64,000 nucleotides of DNA, taken from the NCBI RefSeq assembly GCF_947500255.1, contig NZ_CANMRL010000007.1, positions 1-64,000 of the forward strand, written 5' to 3'. Both the position numbers and the translations under genes were made by a program. Positions 9,771 through 17,973 of this stretch are shown in pieces (position 1 is the first letter of the stretch; each line of letters begins with the position of its first letter). Origin of the DNA: an uncultured Psychroserpens sp. (GTDB taxonomy: Bacteria > Bacteroidota > Bacteroidia > Flavobacteriales > Flavobacteriaceae). Below the pieces are notes generated by a model. It was not told the origin of the DNA and ran no database searches. It saw nothing but the letters and a program-made list of their open reading frames with translations.

Positions 9771-10097
9771 TTCATTTTTGGGCATTGGCTTTTTAAAATA
9801 CTCAAGAGCAAAAAAGAATAAACCAAAACAAAAGAGTCCATAAGATAAACTAGATAAAATAGCGATGGCTCCTCTTACTTTGAACATCATTTCAAAGTTA
9901 TCACTTGTTGAAGATATATTTATTAGAAAGCCAATTATTGTCGTTATCACCATTAGAATGGCACCAATAAATATGATAGTCGTAGTTATGGTTCTATTTT
10001 TAATAAAGATAATGATACTGGCAGCTGTCACTAAAAGTATTGCAAAGACATTTACAATCGCACTAATGGTATATAAATATTCTGTCGATTCTAACAT
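9759..10097 (-). CDS. Small integral membrane protein of unknown function
   Basis: 112 residues with three predicted membrane segments (about 10-32, 38-60 and 75-98), a basic loop (KNRTI) after the first, and a polar C-terminus (KKPMPKNEFLD). No catalytic or binding motif is recognised and I cannot name a family. The gene lies 22 bp downstream of trmD on the same strand and is probably co-transcribed with it. The GC-rich palindromic element begins at its 3' end. The start chosen is the first ATG after trmD. Confidence 0.65.
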   Translation of the reverse strand: MLESTEYLYTISAIVNVFAILLVTAASIIIFIKNRTITTTIIFIGAILMVITTIIGFLINISSTSDNFEMMFKVRGAIAILSSLSYGLFCFGLFFFALEYFKKPMPKNEFLD

Positions 10098-10119
10098 GAT
10101 GATTATATTTAATGAAGAG

Positions 10120-10797
10120 TTAGTCGTCCAATAAATCAGGTCGACGCTCTTTGGTTCGTTTATACGCTTGTTCTTCTCGCCATTTTTCTATTTCAGGAAA
10201 ATTTCCGCTAAATAATACTTCAGGTACTTTCATACCATCATATTCTCTTGGCTTAGTATAGATAGGAGGCGCTAATAATCCATCTTGAAACGAATCGGTT
10301 AGGGCAGAGGTTTCATTTCCCAATACACCAGGAATCAATCTAATAATAGCATCACATAAGACTGCTGCACCTAATTCACCACCAGACAGAACATAGTCAC
10401 CTATAGAGATTTCTCGTGTAATAAATTTATCACGAACACGTTCATCAACTCCTTTGTAATGACCACATAAAATGATGATATTCTTTTTTAGTGAGATTTG
10501 ATTGGCAATACTTTGGTTGAGACGTTCGCCATCTGGTGTCATATAAATGATCTCATCATATGTACGTTCACTTTGTAATTTTGAAATACATTTATCAATA
10601 GGTTCGATCATCATAACCATACCTGCACCACCACCAAATTGAGTGTCGTCTATAGCTTTGTAACCACCTGTAGCATAGTCTCGTAAATTGTGAAAATGGA
10701 CGCTTACCAAATTAGCTTCGATAGCACGCTTAAGGATTGAAGCTTCGAACGGACTTCTCAATAATTCTGGTAGAACGGTTATAATGTCTATACGCAT
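10120..10797 (-). CDS. trmD: tRNA (guanine-37-N1)-methyltransferase
   Basis: 225 residues, normal for TrmD. It methylates G37 next to the anticodon of tRNAs with G36, using AdoMet bound in a trefoil knot, which prevents +1 frameshifting. Family motifs are visible: [14 protein letters not shown], the knot segment [11 protein letters not shown], and [15 protein letters not shown]. The C-terminus EWR...[12 protein letters not shown] also fits. A TATCTTTG promoter box lies 18 nt upstream of the ATG. The next gene downstream is a small membrane protein, then rplS, so the classical trmD-rplS neighbourhood is kept but interrupted. Confidence 0.97.
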   Translation of the reverse strand: MRIDIITVLPELLRSPFEASILKRAIEANLVSVHFHNLRDYATGGYKAIDDTQFGGGAGMVMMIEPIDKCISKLQSERTYDEIIYMTPDGERLNQSIANQISLKKNIIILCGHYKGVDERVRDKFITREISIGDYVLSGGELGAAVLCDAIIRLIPGVLGNETSALTDSFQDGLLAPPIYTKPREYDGMKVPEVLFSGNFPEIEKWREEQAYKRTKERRPDLLDD

Positions 10798-10815
10798 GGA
10801 TGATAATTAAGACAG

Positions 10816-10823
10816 CAAAGATA
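10816..10823 (-). promoter_or_regulatory. Candidate -7 promoter box for trmD
   Basis: TATCTTTG on the minus strand matches TAnnTTTG, 18 nt upstream of the trmD ATG at 10797. Confidence 0.5.
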
Positions 10824-10829
10824 GATGAA

Positions 10830-11210
10830 TTAACTCTTATCTGTAATTTTTTTGATCTTTCCGTCGAGAAATTCAAATTCAGATTGTCCTTTTAATTCTA
10901 AAGAGTCTCCAGCTTTAAGTCCGTTTGGTAAGTCCAAAGCCAATATGGCTTTATAATCAATATCAATAGTGACAGTTGTGTTTTTATGCATCCAAGACGT
11001 TATCGTTTGTGTTCGCTCTTTGAAATACTGCTTTGCCGATTCGGCCTGAACTTTAAACGCTTTTAATCCCTCGGTTCTTAAATCCACAACTCCATTAGAT
11101 GTGTTTTCAAAAATAACATCATGGTGACAATCTTTAATCATACCATCTACATCAAAATTGTTATAAGATGCGACATAGTTTTTTACGATGTCTTTTTGCT
11201 TTGCCTTCAT
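10830..11210 (-). CDS. SnoaL/NTF2-like protein, probably a lipoprotein with an altered start codon
   Basis: 126 residues from the first ATG, with the cone-shaped NTF2/SnoaL-like pattern: an N-terminal helix pair (IVKNYVASYNNFD), DVIFENTSNG, and a terminal beta-sheet. No catalytic residues are assigned and the ligand is unknown. The frame stays open upstream for 21 more codons to 11273. That extension encodes a lipoprotein signal: Lys, a hydrophobic run LTLLIITLILSF, then Ser-Cys, then QTENQ. It begins with ATA directly after a TAA stop, where ATG would be expected. The mature protein was therefore probably a lipoprotein starting at 11273; translation now uses ATA or the internal ATG, or the base is a sequencing error. 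Confidence 0.65.
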   Translation of the reverse strand: MKAKQKDIVKNYVASYNNFDVDGMIKDCHHDVIFENTSNGVVDLRTEGLKAFKVQAESAKQYFKERTQTITSWMHKNTTVTIDIDYKAILALDLPNGLKAGDSLELKGQSEFEFLDGKIKKITDKS

Positions 11211-11362
11211 TTGATTTTCAGTTTGACAGCTAAAACTTAAAATTAATGTAATGATTAATAGAGTTAGTTTTATTTAAAATTAGCATTTTTTTTAGCCTTT
11301 GATCATTTCTTGGGTAATCAATAATGCTATAAGCATGAATACCTCGACTCCATATTGACTTA

Positions 11363-11800
11363 TCATTTATTACTCCAAAAAAAATGTAAATCGCTATCCT
11401 TTACAAAACCGAGACGCTCATACAAATTTTGCGCAGGATTGTCAAAAGCTGTTTGTATAGCCATGCCTTTATTATTTTCAGATTGGCATAAATGTTTTGC
11501 ACGATTGATGAGGGCTTCACCAATCCCTTGACCTCTAAACTTTGAATGTACATATAAGTCATTAAGCAAATACATTGGCTTCATAGATACAGATGACAAT
11601 AGAGGATACAGTTGGGTAAATCCGGCAGCTTCATCATTAATATAGGCAATATAGATAATAGAGTCATTTTTAACGATGCGTTGTGTTAAAAAGCGTTTTA
11701 CCGCAGCTGGATTAGAATCCTGCTTATAGAAGACACGATAGCCATCAAATAAATTAATCAATCCTTCTAAATCTCTAAGTTGTGCGTGATATATGGTCAT
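11363..11800 (-). CDS. GNAT family N-acetyltransferase
   Basis: 145-residue single-domain acyltransferase. The acetyl-CoA pyrophosphate loop is visible as SKFRGQGIGEALI (about 85-97). The preceding strand is YLLNDLYV, and the C-terminal NPAQNLYERLGFV motif closes the fold. The acceptor substrate is not predictable. It ends shortly before the SnoaL-like gene on the same strand with a spacer of about 90 to 150 bp. A terminator stem lies just upstream of its ATG, so it must have its own promoter or depend on readthrough. Confidence 0.85.
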   Translation of the reverse strand: MTIYHAQLRDLEGLINLFDGYRVFYKQDSNPAAVKRFLTQRIVKNDSIIYIAYINDEAAGFTQLYPLLSSVSMKPMYLLNDLYVHSKFRGQGIGEALINRAKHLCQSENNKGMAIQTAFDNPAQNLYERLGFVKDSDLHFFWSNK

Positions 11801-11803
11801 AAA

Positions 11804-11834
11804 AAAAATCTGTAACCTAAAGTTACAGATTTTT
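11804..11834 (-). terminator. Rho-independent terminator
   Basis: A perfect 13-bp stem (AAAAATCTGTAAC, GTTACAGATTTTT) with a 5-nt loop. It terminates the coiled-coil membrane protein gene that ends at 11875 on the minus strand. Confidence 0.85.
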
Positions 11835-11874
11835 ATTTAAAATCTTTAGAGATTTCATAGTTCTGAAGAAACGA

Positions 11875-12486
11875 TTATCCGTTATTCTTCTGTTTATTGA
11901 TTTCGTCTTGTAATTGACGTCTTACTTTTTGCTCACGCTCTAATGCGACACGTCGGTGTTCTTCAAATTCCTCTTCGGTTTCGGCCAAGGTCTTTTTGGC
12001 TTGCTTAGTGATGGCATTACTGTTTTTGAACTTGTAAATAAAAAATAATAATAAAGCCGATAATACACCAACAATGCTCCATAAAATCAAGCTGTAGTTA
12101 GGTTTACTCGTTTGCATTCCAAAAAGTACCATGCTATCTTTTTCAGCAATGGTATTATCTAAACTTGTTTTGGTGTTTGCAAGATTAGCTTTTAAACCTT
12201 CAATCTCTTTAGCTTGAGTTTGAACAACAGCACGTGTGTCGTTTAAATCTTTATGAACTGCATTAAGTGAATCAATAGTGTGCGCCTTAAGTGCGTATAA
12301 CCAAGTTTTCTTTACCGTTTTATAATCTTGCCAACTGTTTGAACGTCTAATAACATATTCAAACTGATTGTCGATCGTCCCACTATTTAATGATAATTTT
12401 TCTTCATTATTGGCTGTTTGTGCAGAAGCCGTAGAGAAACATAATACTGTGAGGGCTGTGAATAATAGCGTCTTAAAAAATTTCAT
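11875..12486 (-). CDS. Coiled-coil membrane protein with signal peptide, unknown function
   Basis: 203 residues. A signal peptide (about 1-22, ending ASA) precedes an exported domain. This contains an aromatic segment (NSWQDYKTVKKTWLYALK) and a heptad-like coiled coil (about 72-118). One membrane helix (about 131-151, SLILWSIVGVLSALLLFFIY) leads to a highly charged cytoplasmic tail rich in Glu/Arg/Lys that also looks helical. The topology resembles an envelope-spanning adaptor. From memory, close relatives are sometimes labelled tRNA (guanine-N1)-methyltransferase; nothing in this sequence supports an enzyme. It is a single-gene unit. Confidence 0.75.
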   Translation of the reverse strand: MKFFKTLLFTALTVLCFSTASAQTANNEEKLSLNSGTIDNQFEYVIRRSNSWQDYKTVKKTWLYALKAHTIDSLNAVHKDLNDTRAVVQTQAKEIEGLKANLANTKTSLDNTIAEKDSMVLFGMQTSKPNYSLILWSIVGVLSALLLFFIYKFKNSNAITKQAKKTLAETEEEFEEHRRVALEREQKVRRQLQDEINKQKNNG

Positions 12487-12630
12487 TTTGGTTTGGTTGA
12501 GTTTTAATAGCTTAATTTATGGTAGCAATATAATAATTTATATGATAATTTAGGTGTAAATCAGGATGTTGATATAAACATTAAGCCTCACTAAATGCGA
12601 GGCTAAATTATATACGAATGAAAGTTGATT

Positions 12631-13368
12631 TTAGATGTTGATAGTGCTTAATTCTTCTGTGTTTTGAATACTATTTGGGTTGAGGCTGTATTGGTATAAT
12701 CCATTTTCGCCAATAAGTATTAAAGTGTCGTTGTTAATAATAACATCAAAAGCATCTCGATTAATAGCATGAACTAAGACCGAATTTTCAGGATCTGACA
12801 CATCAAAAATTTTCACTTCATCATCACATACGATGAGATAATCATTGTATAATCCTAATCCGATAGGTTTGGTTAAGTTTCTACTAGAAATTAAAACAGG
12901 GTTAACTACATCTGTAACATCGTAAATCTCTAGAATATTAATAGTAGTACCACAACCAATATCGGCATGTAAGGTTACATAGGCATGAGTAGCATTGGCT
13001 ACTACAGGATCACATGCGGTGAAATGTTGTACATCAGACAGATATTCTGGTTGTTCCGGATTTTGAACACTATAAATGTACATGCCGTTTTGAGAACCTA
13101 TGTACAGGTATTCTTTGTAATTGAATAAGGTCTCAATTTCAAAGCCAATGATAAGTTCATTAACTTTTACAGGTTCTTCGCGATTAACGATGCTAAATAC
13201 ATTTAGGTTTTGATTATCAACAGTGTATAAATAGTCATTATATGTTGTAAAGCGTGCTAATGAGCCTGCTTTTCCAGTGTCATTTGAAGCGCTATCTGAG
13301 TTGCTTGTACTGTCGGAATCACAACTCAACATAAGTCCTACTACTAATAAAATGATATATTTTTTCAT
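12631..13368 (-). CDS. LVIVD-type beta-propeller lipoprotein
   Basis: 245 residues from the chosen ATG, which puts a lipobox at Cys16 (VGLMLSC) followed by a Ser/Asp-rich linker. The ATG at 13401 would add 11 residues and break the signal peptide. The body has repeats of the form YLYIGSQNGMYIYSVQNPEQP and YLIVCDDEVKIFDVSDPEN, typical of LVIVD beta-propeller blades. These are surface or periplasmic proteins whose ligand is unknown. It follows the other LVIVD-type lipoprotein gene by about 20 bp, so the two form an operon. Confidence 0.75.
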   Translation of the reverse strand: MKKYIILLVVGLMLSCDSDSTSNSDSASNDTGKAGSLARFTTYNDYLYTVDNQNLNVFSIVNREEPVKVNELIIGFEIETLFNYKEYLYIGSQNGMYIYSVQNPEQPEYLSDVQHFTACDPVVANATHAYVTLHADIGCGTTINILEIYDVTDVVNPVLISSRNLTKPIGLGLYNDYLIVCDDEVKIFDVSDPENSVLVHAINRDAFDVIINNDTLILIGENGLYQYSLNPNSIQNTEELSTINI

Positions 13369-13387
13369 AATTGTTAGGTTTTGCGTT

Positions 13388-13918
13388 TTAGTTGTTTTCA
13401 TTTATAGTCCAGTCTACAATAATTTCATTCTCTTGTATCCCATAGAAATAAGCCCCAAACGGAGATCTTAGTTGAGGAAATGCATTAGGAATGCGTTTGG
13501 TGATTTCCATAGTTCCATTTTGAGGATCTAAAGTAAGTGCTAATAAATCGGTTGCATTATTGACATAAATTGATTCTCCTTTAATAGTCAGATCTGAAGA
13601 ACCTAATACATTAAGAAAAGCTACATTTTGTGGGTTTGAAGGGTCAGTATTATTAATGATATGAAATCCTTTATTACGTTCATTGACAAAAATATAATTG
13701 TCTTTTACGTAAATTTTCCCTGAATTAACAATGACTTCAGGTGTAGATTGGAGGCTTGTAGTGTTTTCAAAATTTGAACGTTGCATAATCACCGGTTCGT
13801 AGTAATCTTCAACTTGTGTGAGAATAATATCGTCATCCTCTGGATTTAAAAACCAGCAAGACTGGAAGCTGAGGCTAAAGCATAAGAGCATTAGCATCAC
13901 AAAAGGTTTCATTTTCAT
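13388..13918 (-). CDS. LVIVD-type lipoprotein, short
   Basis: 176 residues with a lipobox at Cys21 (LSFQSC). The sequence then has blade-like repeats (KDNYIFVNERNKGFHIINNTDPSNP and GESIYVNNATDLLALTL), each too few for a full propeller by itself. It is encoded just upstream of a second protein of the same type, so the two may be paralogues or may assemble together. C-terminal residues IIVDWTINENN end cleanly at a stop. No frameshift connecting the two genes is apparent. Function unknown; presumed outer-membrane or periplasmic. Confidence 0.7.
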   Translation of the reverse strand: MKMKPFVMLMLLCFSLSFQSCWFLNPEDDDIILTQVEDYYEPVIMQRSNFENTTSLQSTPEVIVNSGKIYVKDNYIFVNERNKGFHIINNTDPSNPQNVAFLNVLGSSDLTIKGESIYVNNATDLLALTLDPQNGTMEITKRIPNAFPQLRSPFGAYFYGIQENEIIVDWTINENN

Positions 13919-13984
13919 AGCAATTGATTTAATAGTTCTAATTACTAGATGCAGAAACCCTTAAAAGGTTGCTTCGATAAACAA

Positions 13985-14016
13985 AAAAATCCCATTTTAT
14001 TCAAAATGGGATTTTT
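13985..14016 (-). terminator. Rho-independent terminator of gap
   Basis: A perfect 14-bp stem (AAAAATCCCATTTT, AAAATGGGATTTTT) with a 4-nt loop, directly downstream of the GAPDH gene on the minus strand. Confidence 0.9.
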
Positions 14017-14035
14017 ATCAATAGTATTATACAGA

Positions 14036-15484
14036 CTAGTAGTATGAAAAACGTCTTACTTTAGCAATGTATTTTGCAAGCCTAATAACTTGATGACTAT
14101 AACCATATTCGTTATCATACCAGATATAAAGAATGGCATTTTTTCCATCACCACGAACAATTGTAGCTTTGCTATCATATATTGAAGGCGCAGAACTTCC
14201 AACGATATCACTAGATACTAATTCGTCACTCATTTCATATTTAATTTGTTCAACCAAATCACCTTCAAGTGCATATTTTTTCATGATGGTATTAATACCT
14301 TCTACAGAGGCTTCTTTTTCTAATTCTAAATTTAAAATAGCTAAAGAACCATTTGGAACAGGAACTCTAATCGCATTAGAAGTTAGTTTACCTTCAAGAG
14401 AAGGTAAGGCTTTTGACACCGCTTTACCAGCACCAGTTTCAGTAATAACCATGTTGAGTGCCGCAGCTCTTCCACGACGGTATTTTTTATGGAAATTATC
14501 AACTAAATTTTGGTCATTTGTATAGGCATGAATCGTTTCTAAATGTCCACTTACAACTCCAAATGTATCTTCCATAGCTTTTAAAACAGGCGTAATTGCA
14601 TTTGTAGTACAAGATGCTGCTGAAAAGATATCTACTTTATCAGGATTGTTTTCAAGGTGATTTACACCATGAACAATATTAGGAACACCTTTACCTGGAG
14701 CTGTTAATAATACTTTCTCTACACCTTTAGATTTTAAATGCCTTCCTAAAGCTTCGTCATCTCTAAAAGCACCAGTGTTATCAATAACTAAGGCATTATT
14801 GATACCTAATTTAGTATAGTCGATGTCTTCTGGAGCATTTGCCGAAATAACATTTACAGTAGTTCCATTAATAATTAAGGCGCTGTTTTTAGCATCTGCA
14901 ACAACAGTACCAGGAAAATCTCCATGTACAGAATCATTACGTAGTAACGACGCTCTTTTTTCTAAAACAACCTGATCTATAGCACCGCGAGTAACAATAG
15001 CTCTTAAACGTAGTTGACTCCCTTTTCCAGTTCGAGTCATTAATTCTCTTGCTACTAGACGACCAATTCTACCAAAACCATAAAGTACAACATCCTTAGG
15101 TTGTATGGCTTTATTTTTCTTTGCGTCTTTAAGTTTAGCCGCAACAAAACCTGTAGCATTGCTATATTTTTGATCTTCTAAATGAAACTCATAAGTTAAC
15201 TTTCCAATGTCTAATTTAGCAGGAGGAAGGTCTAGAGTTTTAATTGCTTGGGCAATTTCTACAGAGTCAAAAATTGAAATTGGTTTCTGTACAAATTCTC
15301 CAGCATATTCGTGAAGATTTAAAATTTCGCTCACATTGCGATCAATTAATTGGTTTCTAAATAGCACCAATTCTATTGATTTATCGTACCAAAGGTCGCT
15401 AACAATTTTAATAAATTCAACTGTAGCTCTTCTACGATCTGCCTGAAAAGCAAGTTCTTTTTCATAAGTTCCGTTCAAACCCAT
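14036..15484 (-). CDS. gap: Glyceraldehyde-3-phosphate dehydrogenase, long form with N-terminal extension
   Basis: 482 residues from the chosen start (MGLNGTYEKELAFQADRRR); the usual GAPDH is about 335. About 130 extra N-terminal residues precede the Rossmann motif YGFGRIGRLVAREL. The catalytic motif SAASCTTNAITP holds the nucleophilic Cys (about 292). VHGVNHLENNPDKVD and WYDNEYGYSHQVIRLAKYI complete the family pattern. It oxidises glyceraldehyde-3-phosphate (or runs in reverse in gluconeogenesis). The extension contains no domain I recognise. Flavobacteria often have a second, short GAPDH, which suggests different cofactor or direction for this one; that is inference. The ATG at 15526 would add 14 atypical residues and sits at the -7 box. 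Confidence 0.93.
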   Translation of the reverse strand: MGLNGTYEKELAFQADRRRATVEFIKIVSDLWYDKSIELVLFRNQLIDRNVSEILNLHEYAGEFVQKPISIFDSVEIAQAIKTLDLPPAKLDIGKLTYEFHLEDQKYSNATGFVAAKLKDAKKNKAIQPKDVVLYGFGRIGRLVARELMTRTGKGSQLRLRAIVTRGAIDQVVLEKRASLLRNDSVHGDFPGTVVADAKNSALIINGTTVNVISANAPEDIDYTKLGINNALVIDNTGAFRDDEALGRHLKSKGVEKVLLTAPGKGVPNIVHGVNHLENNPDKVDIFSAASCTTNAITPVLKAMEDTFGVVSGHLETIHAYTNDQNLVDNFHKKYRRGRAAALNMVITETGAGKAVSKALPSLEGKLTSNAIRVPVPNGSLAILNLELEKEASVEGINTIMKKYALEGDLVEQIKYEMSDELVSSDIVGSSAPSIYDSKATIVRGDGKNAILYIWYDNEYGYSHQVIRLAKYIAKVRRFSYY

Positions 15485-15523
15485 TGTAAATGATTTAGTG
15501 TGTTGTGTGTTTAAAAATTTTTG

Positions 15524-15531
15524 CAAAAATA
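15524..15531 (-). promoter_or_regulatory. Candidate -7 promoter box for gap
   Basis: TATTTTTG on the minus strand matches TAnnTTTG and lies 39 nt upstream of the ATG at 15484. It overlaps the alternative start at 15526, which is one reason to reject that start. Confidence 0.45.
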
Positions 15532-15540
15532 ATATATTTC

Positions 15541-15559
15541 AAACGTTTTCGTAACGTTT
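15541..15559. promoter_or_regulatory. Inverted repeat upstream of gap, candidate operator
   Basis: AAACGTT, 5 nt, AACGTTT form a perfect 7-bp inverted repeat where the -33 region of the gap promoter should be. The AACGTT cores with a central CG recall LacI/GalR-type operators. The regulator is unknown. Confidence 0.35.
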
Positions 15560-15572
15560 TTTGATAAAATAA

Positions 15573-15607
15573 AAACCCCTTCAAAATTTTATGTTCTGAA
15601 GGGGTTT
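15573..15607 (-). terminator. Rho-independent terminator of the DegP-type protease gene
   Basis: An 11-bp perfect stem (AAACCCCTTCA, TGAAGGGGTTT) with a 13-nt loop is followed on the minus strand by a T-rich tract. It separates the protease gene from gap. Confidence 0.85.
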
Positions 15608-15626
15608 GTATACGTTTAATTTTTAT

Positions 15627-17042
15627 CTATCTAAAGATGACTTCTTTTCGTTCTAGATCTGTATTTAAATATTCTAGTTTGAAAATGTTTTCTTGAGCAT
15701 TATCGCCATACTTTTTTGTAAACTTTGTAATATCGTCAACACTATGTATTGTAATATCATTTATTCCTGTAATGATATAACCACGTCTGATGCCTAATTT
15801 AGAATAGAGAAATTTATTTTTATTGTCTTGTACTATAACTCCATTTTTAATATCATAGTCCTTTTTTAATTTAGATGGAAGGTTACGTAATTCCATATTA
15901 ATAAACTCAACAGTTATAATATCACTTTTAGATAGTGTTACAGGTATAATCTTTACTTTACTGTCTCTTTCAATTTCTACATTAACAACATCATTTGGGC
16001 GTTTGGTTTTAATATAGCCACTTAAATCTGAAAACTTCGAAATTTCTACATTATCTAACTTTCTGATGATATCTCCATTTTTAATACCAGCCTTTTTAGC
16101 ACCAGAGTTATCTTCAACATTACTAATGTATACTCCTTGAATTTCACTAACACCTAATTCTTTAGCTTCATCTGAGTTTCTATTTAAAATAGACACACCA
16201 AGAACACCTTCTTGAACATCGCCATATTCCATAATGTCTTGAACTACTTTTCTGGCAATATTACTTGGTACTGCAAATGAATACCCTATATACGAACCTG
16301 TTCTTGAGCTAATCGCTGTGTTAATACCTATAAGTCGTCCGTTAGAATTCACTAAAGCACCTCCAGAATTTCCTGGATTTACAGCAGCATCCGTTTGAAT
16401 AAAGGATTGAGAATTTCGTCCAGATAAGTCTCTAGATTTAGCGCTAATAATTCCTGCAGTAACTGTAGATGTTAAGTTAAAAGGATTACCAACAGCTAAA
16501 ACCCATTCACCTACTTTTGCATGATCTGAATCACCAAACTCAATAGCTGGTAAATCTTCTTCTGCATCAATTTTCAAAAGTGCAATATCAGTTTTTTCAT
16601 CAGTACCAATTAGCTCTGCTTCAAACACTCTATTATCATTTAAGGTAATTGAAATGTTGCTTGCACCAGCTATGACATGGTTGTTGGTGATAATATATCC
16701 ATTTTTATCAATGATAACACCACTTCCAGTTCCAACTTGAGCACGTTGAGAGCGTCTTCCGTAGAATAAATCTTCAAAAGTAAGAGCACCACTCACAATT
16801 GAGGTATTCTTTACATGAACTACAGAGTTTATAGTATTCTCAGCAGCTAATGAGAAGTCTGATTGCTCACCATTAAAGAGATTAGCTGTTTTTGTATTGT
16901 AGCTTGCGTTTAAAAACTGAGGTTCATTTGAACTTTCAGTTACAGTTATGGTTTGTTCTTTTTCTATAAAGTGAGTGTAGGTAGCTAATGCAATAATTCC
17001 ACCTAAAACAGACACAAATACTAGGGTTAAAATCTTTTTCAT
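15627..17042 (-). CDS. Do-like periplasmic serine protease (DegP/DegQ/HtrA family)
   Basis: 471 residues. An N-terminal signal or anchor (about 1-21) leads into a trypsin-like domain with the triad His122 (ITNNHVIAG), Asp152 (EKTDIALLKI) and Ser226 (NPGNSGGALV). Two PDZ domains follow (about 275-365 and 375-465), the first with GVLGVSILNRN and SGAKKAGIKNGDII. These enzymes degrade or refold misfolded envelope proteins and are typically induced by envelope stress. The gene diverges from dapF with 157 bp between starts and ends in its own terminator. The exact orthology (DegP versus DegQ) cannot be settled by eye. Confidence 0.95.
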   Translation of the reverse strand: MKKILTLVFVSVLGGIIALATYTHFIEKEQTITVTESSNEPQFLNASYNTKTANLFNGEQSDFSLAAENTINSVVHVKNTSIVSGALTFEDLFYGRRSQRAQVGTGSGVIIDKNGYIITNNHVIAGASNISITLNDNRVFEAELIGTDEKTDIALLKIDAEEDLPAIEFGDSDHAKVGEWVLAVGNPFNLTSTVTAGIISAKSRDLSGRNSQSFIQTDAAVNPGNSGGALVNSNGRLIGINTAISSRTGSYIGYSFAVPSNIARKVVQDIMEYGDVQEGVLGVSILNRNSDEAKELGVSEIQGVYISNVEDNSGAKKAGIKNGDIIRKLDNVEISKFSDLSGYIKTKRPNDVVNVEIERDSKVKIIPVTLSKSDIITVEFINMELRNLPSKLKKDYDIKNGVIVQDNKNKFLYSKLGIRRGYIITGINDITIHSVDDITKFTKKYGDNAQENIFKLEYLNTDLERKEVIFR

Positions 17043-17183
17043 AAGTTATTAGGTTTTTAAAATGTTTAATAGAATATTTAACGATTAAATTTAGTTATTT
17101 ATTGAAATTGAAATTCAACTTTAACGATTTTTAACGTTGAATTTAACGCTCATTTAACAGCACAATTATCGCGTCATTATTTA

Positions 17184-17191
17184 TATATTTG
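17184..17191 (+). promoter_or_regulatory. Candidate -7 promoter box for the dapF operon
   Basis: TATATTTG exactly matches TAnnTTTG, with 8 nt to the dapF ATG, so the leader is minimal. Confidence 0.5.
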
Positions 17192-17199
17192 CAACACTT

Positions 17200-17973
17200 A
17201 TGGCATTTACATTTTATAAATATCAAGGAACAGGAAACGACTTTGTAATAATTGATAATCGTCGGCAAACTTTCAACAAAAAAGATACCAAGCGTATTGC
17301 CTTTTTGTGTGATAGACGTTTTGGTATTGGAGCAGATGGTTTGATTCTTTTAGAAGATCATGAATCATGTGATTTTAAAATGGTATATTTTAATGCTGAT
17401 GGAAATGAAAGTTCAATGTGTGGAAATGGTGGTCGCTGCATCACAGCTTTTGCTAACTATTTGGGTGTTATAGAGAATGAAGCTACTTTTGAAGCTATTG
17501 ATGGTTTACATAAAGCTAAAATAGAAGATGGCTTGGTAAGCATACAAATGCAAGATGTTGATGATATCGATGTGCATGAGTCACATACGTTTTTGGATAC
17601 AGGTTCACCGCATCATGTTCAGATGACAGATAGTTTAAGTGAGTTTGATGTAAAAACTTACGGAAGGCAAATTAGAACAAGTCCACCTTACAACGAAGCA
17701 GGTAGTAATGTGAATTTTGTTAGTAAAAATACTGATGATAATTTTTCTGTTAGAACCTATGAAAGAGGTGTTGAAGATGAGACCTATTCATGCGGAACAG
17801 GAGTTACTGCTGTTGCTTTGGCAATGAACTATATTGGTGAGACCACTAAGGATATGATTACTTTGCAAACTGAAGGAGGAATTCTTCAAGTGTCGTTTGA
17901 AAGGTATGAAAATGCTTATAAAAATATATGGCTTATAGGTCCAGCAACTCTAGTTTTTAAAGGTGAAATCTAA
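17200..17973 (+). CDS. dapF: Diaminopimelate epimerase
   Basis: 257 residues. DapF interconverts LL- and meso-diaminopimelate, the last DAP step before peptidoglycan and lysine synthesis, in the cytoplasm. The two catalytic cysteines are in SSMCGNGGRC (Cys74) and YSCGTGVTA (Cys198). The N-terminal YQGTGNDFVIID is also diagnostic. It leads a plus-strand group of envelope genes: the next frame overlaps its stop by one base, followed by mltG and a DUF2279 gene. The window also holds dapA at 44.5 kb, unlinked. Confidence 0.97.
   Translation: MAFTFYKYQGTGNDFVIIDNRRQTFNKKDTKRIAFLCDRRFGIGADGLILLEDHESCDFKMVYFNADGNESSMCGNGGRCITAFANYLGVIENEATFEAIDGLHKAKIEDGLVSIQMQDVDDIDVHESHTFLDTGSPHHVQMTDSLSEFDVKTYGRQIRTSPPYNEAGSNVNFVSKNTDDNFSVRTYERGVEDETYSCGTGVTAVALAMNYIGETTKDMITLQTEGGILQVSFERYENAYKNIWLIGPATLVFKGEI

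Noticed and set aside
11230-11400. Open frame of about 54 codons downstream of the GNAT gene on the minus strand
   Set aside because: Its only ATG is near the end and it overlaps the lipoprotein signal region in another phase; no start or family pattern supports it.
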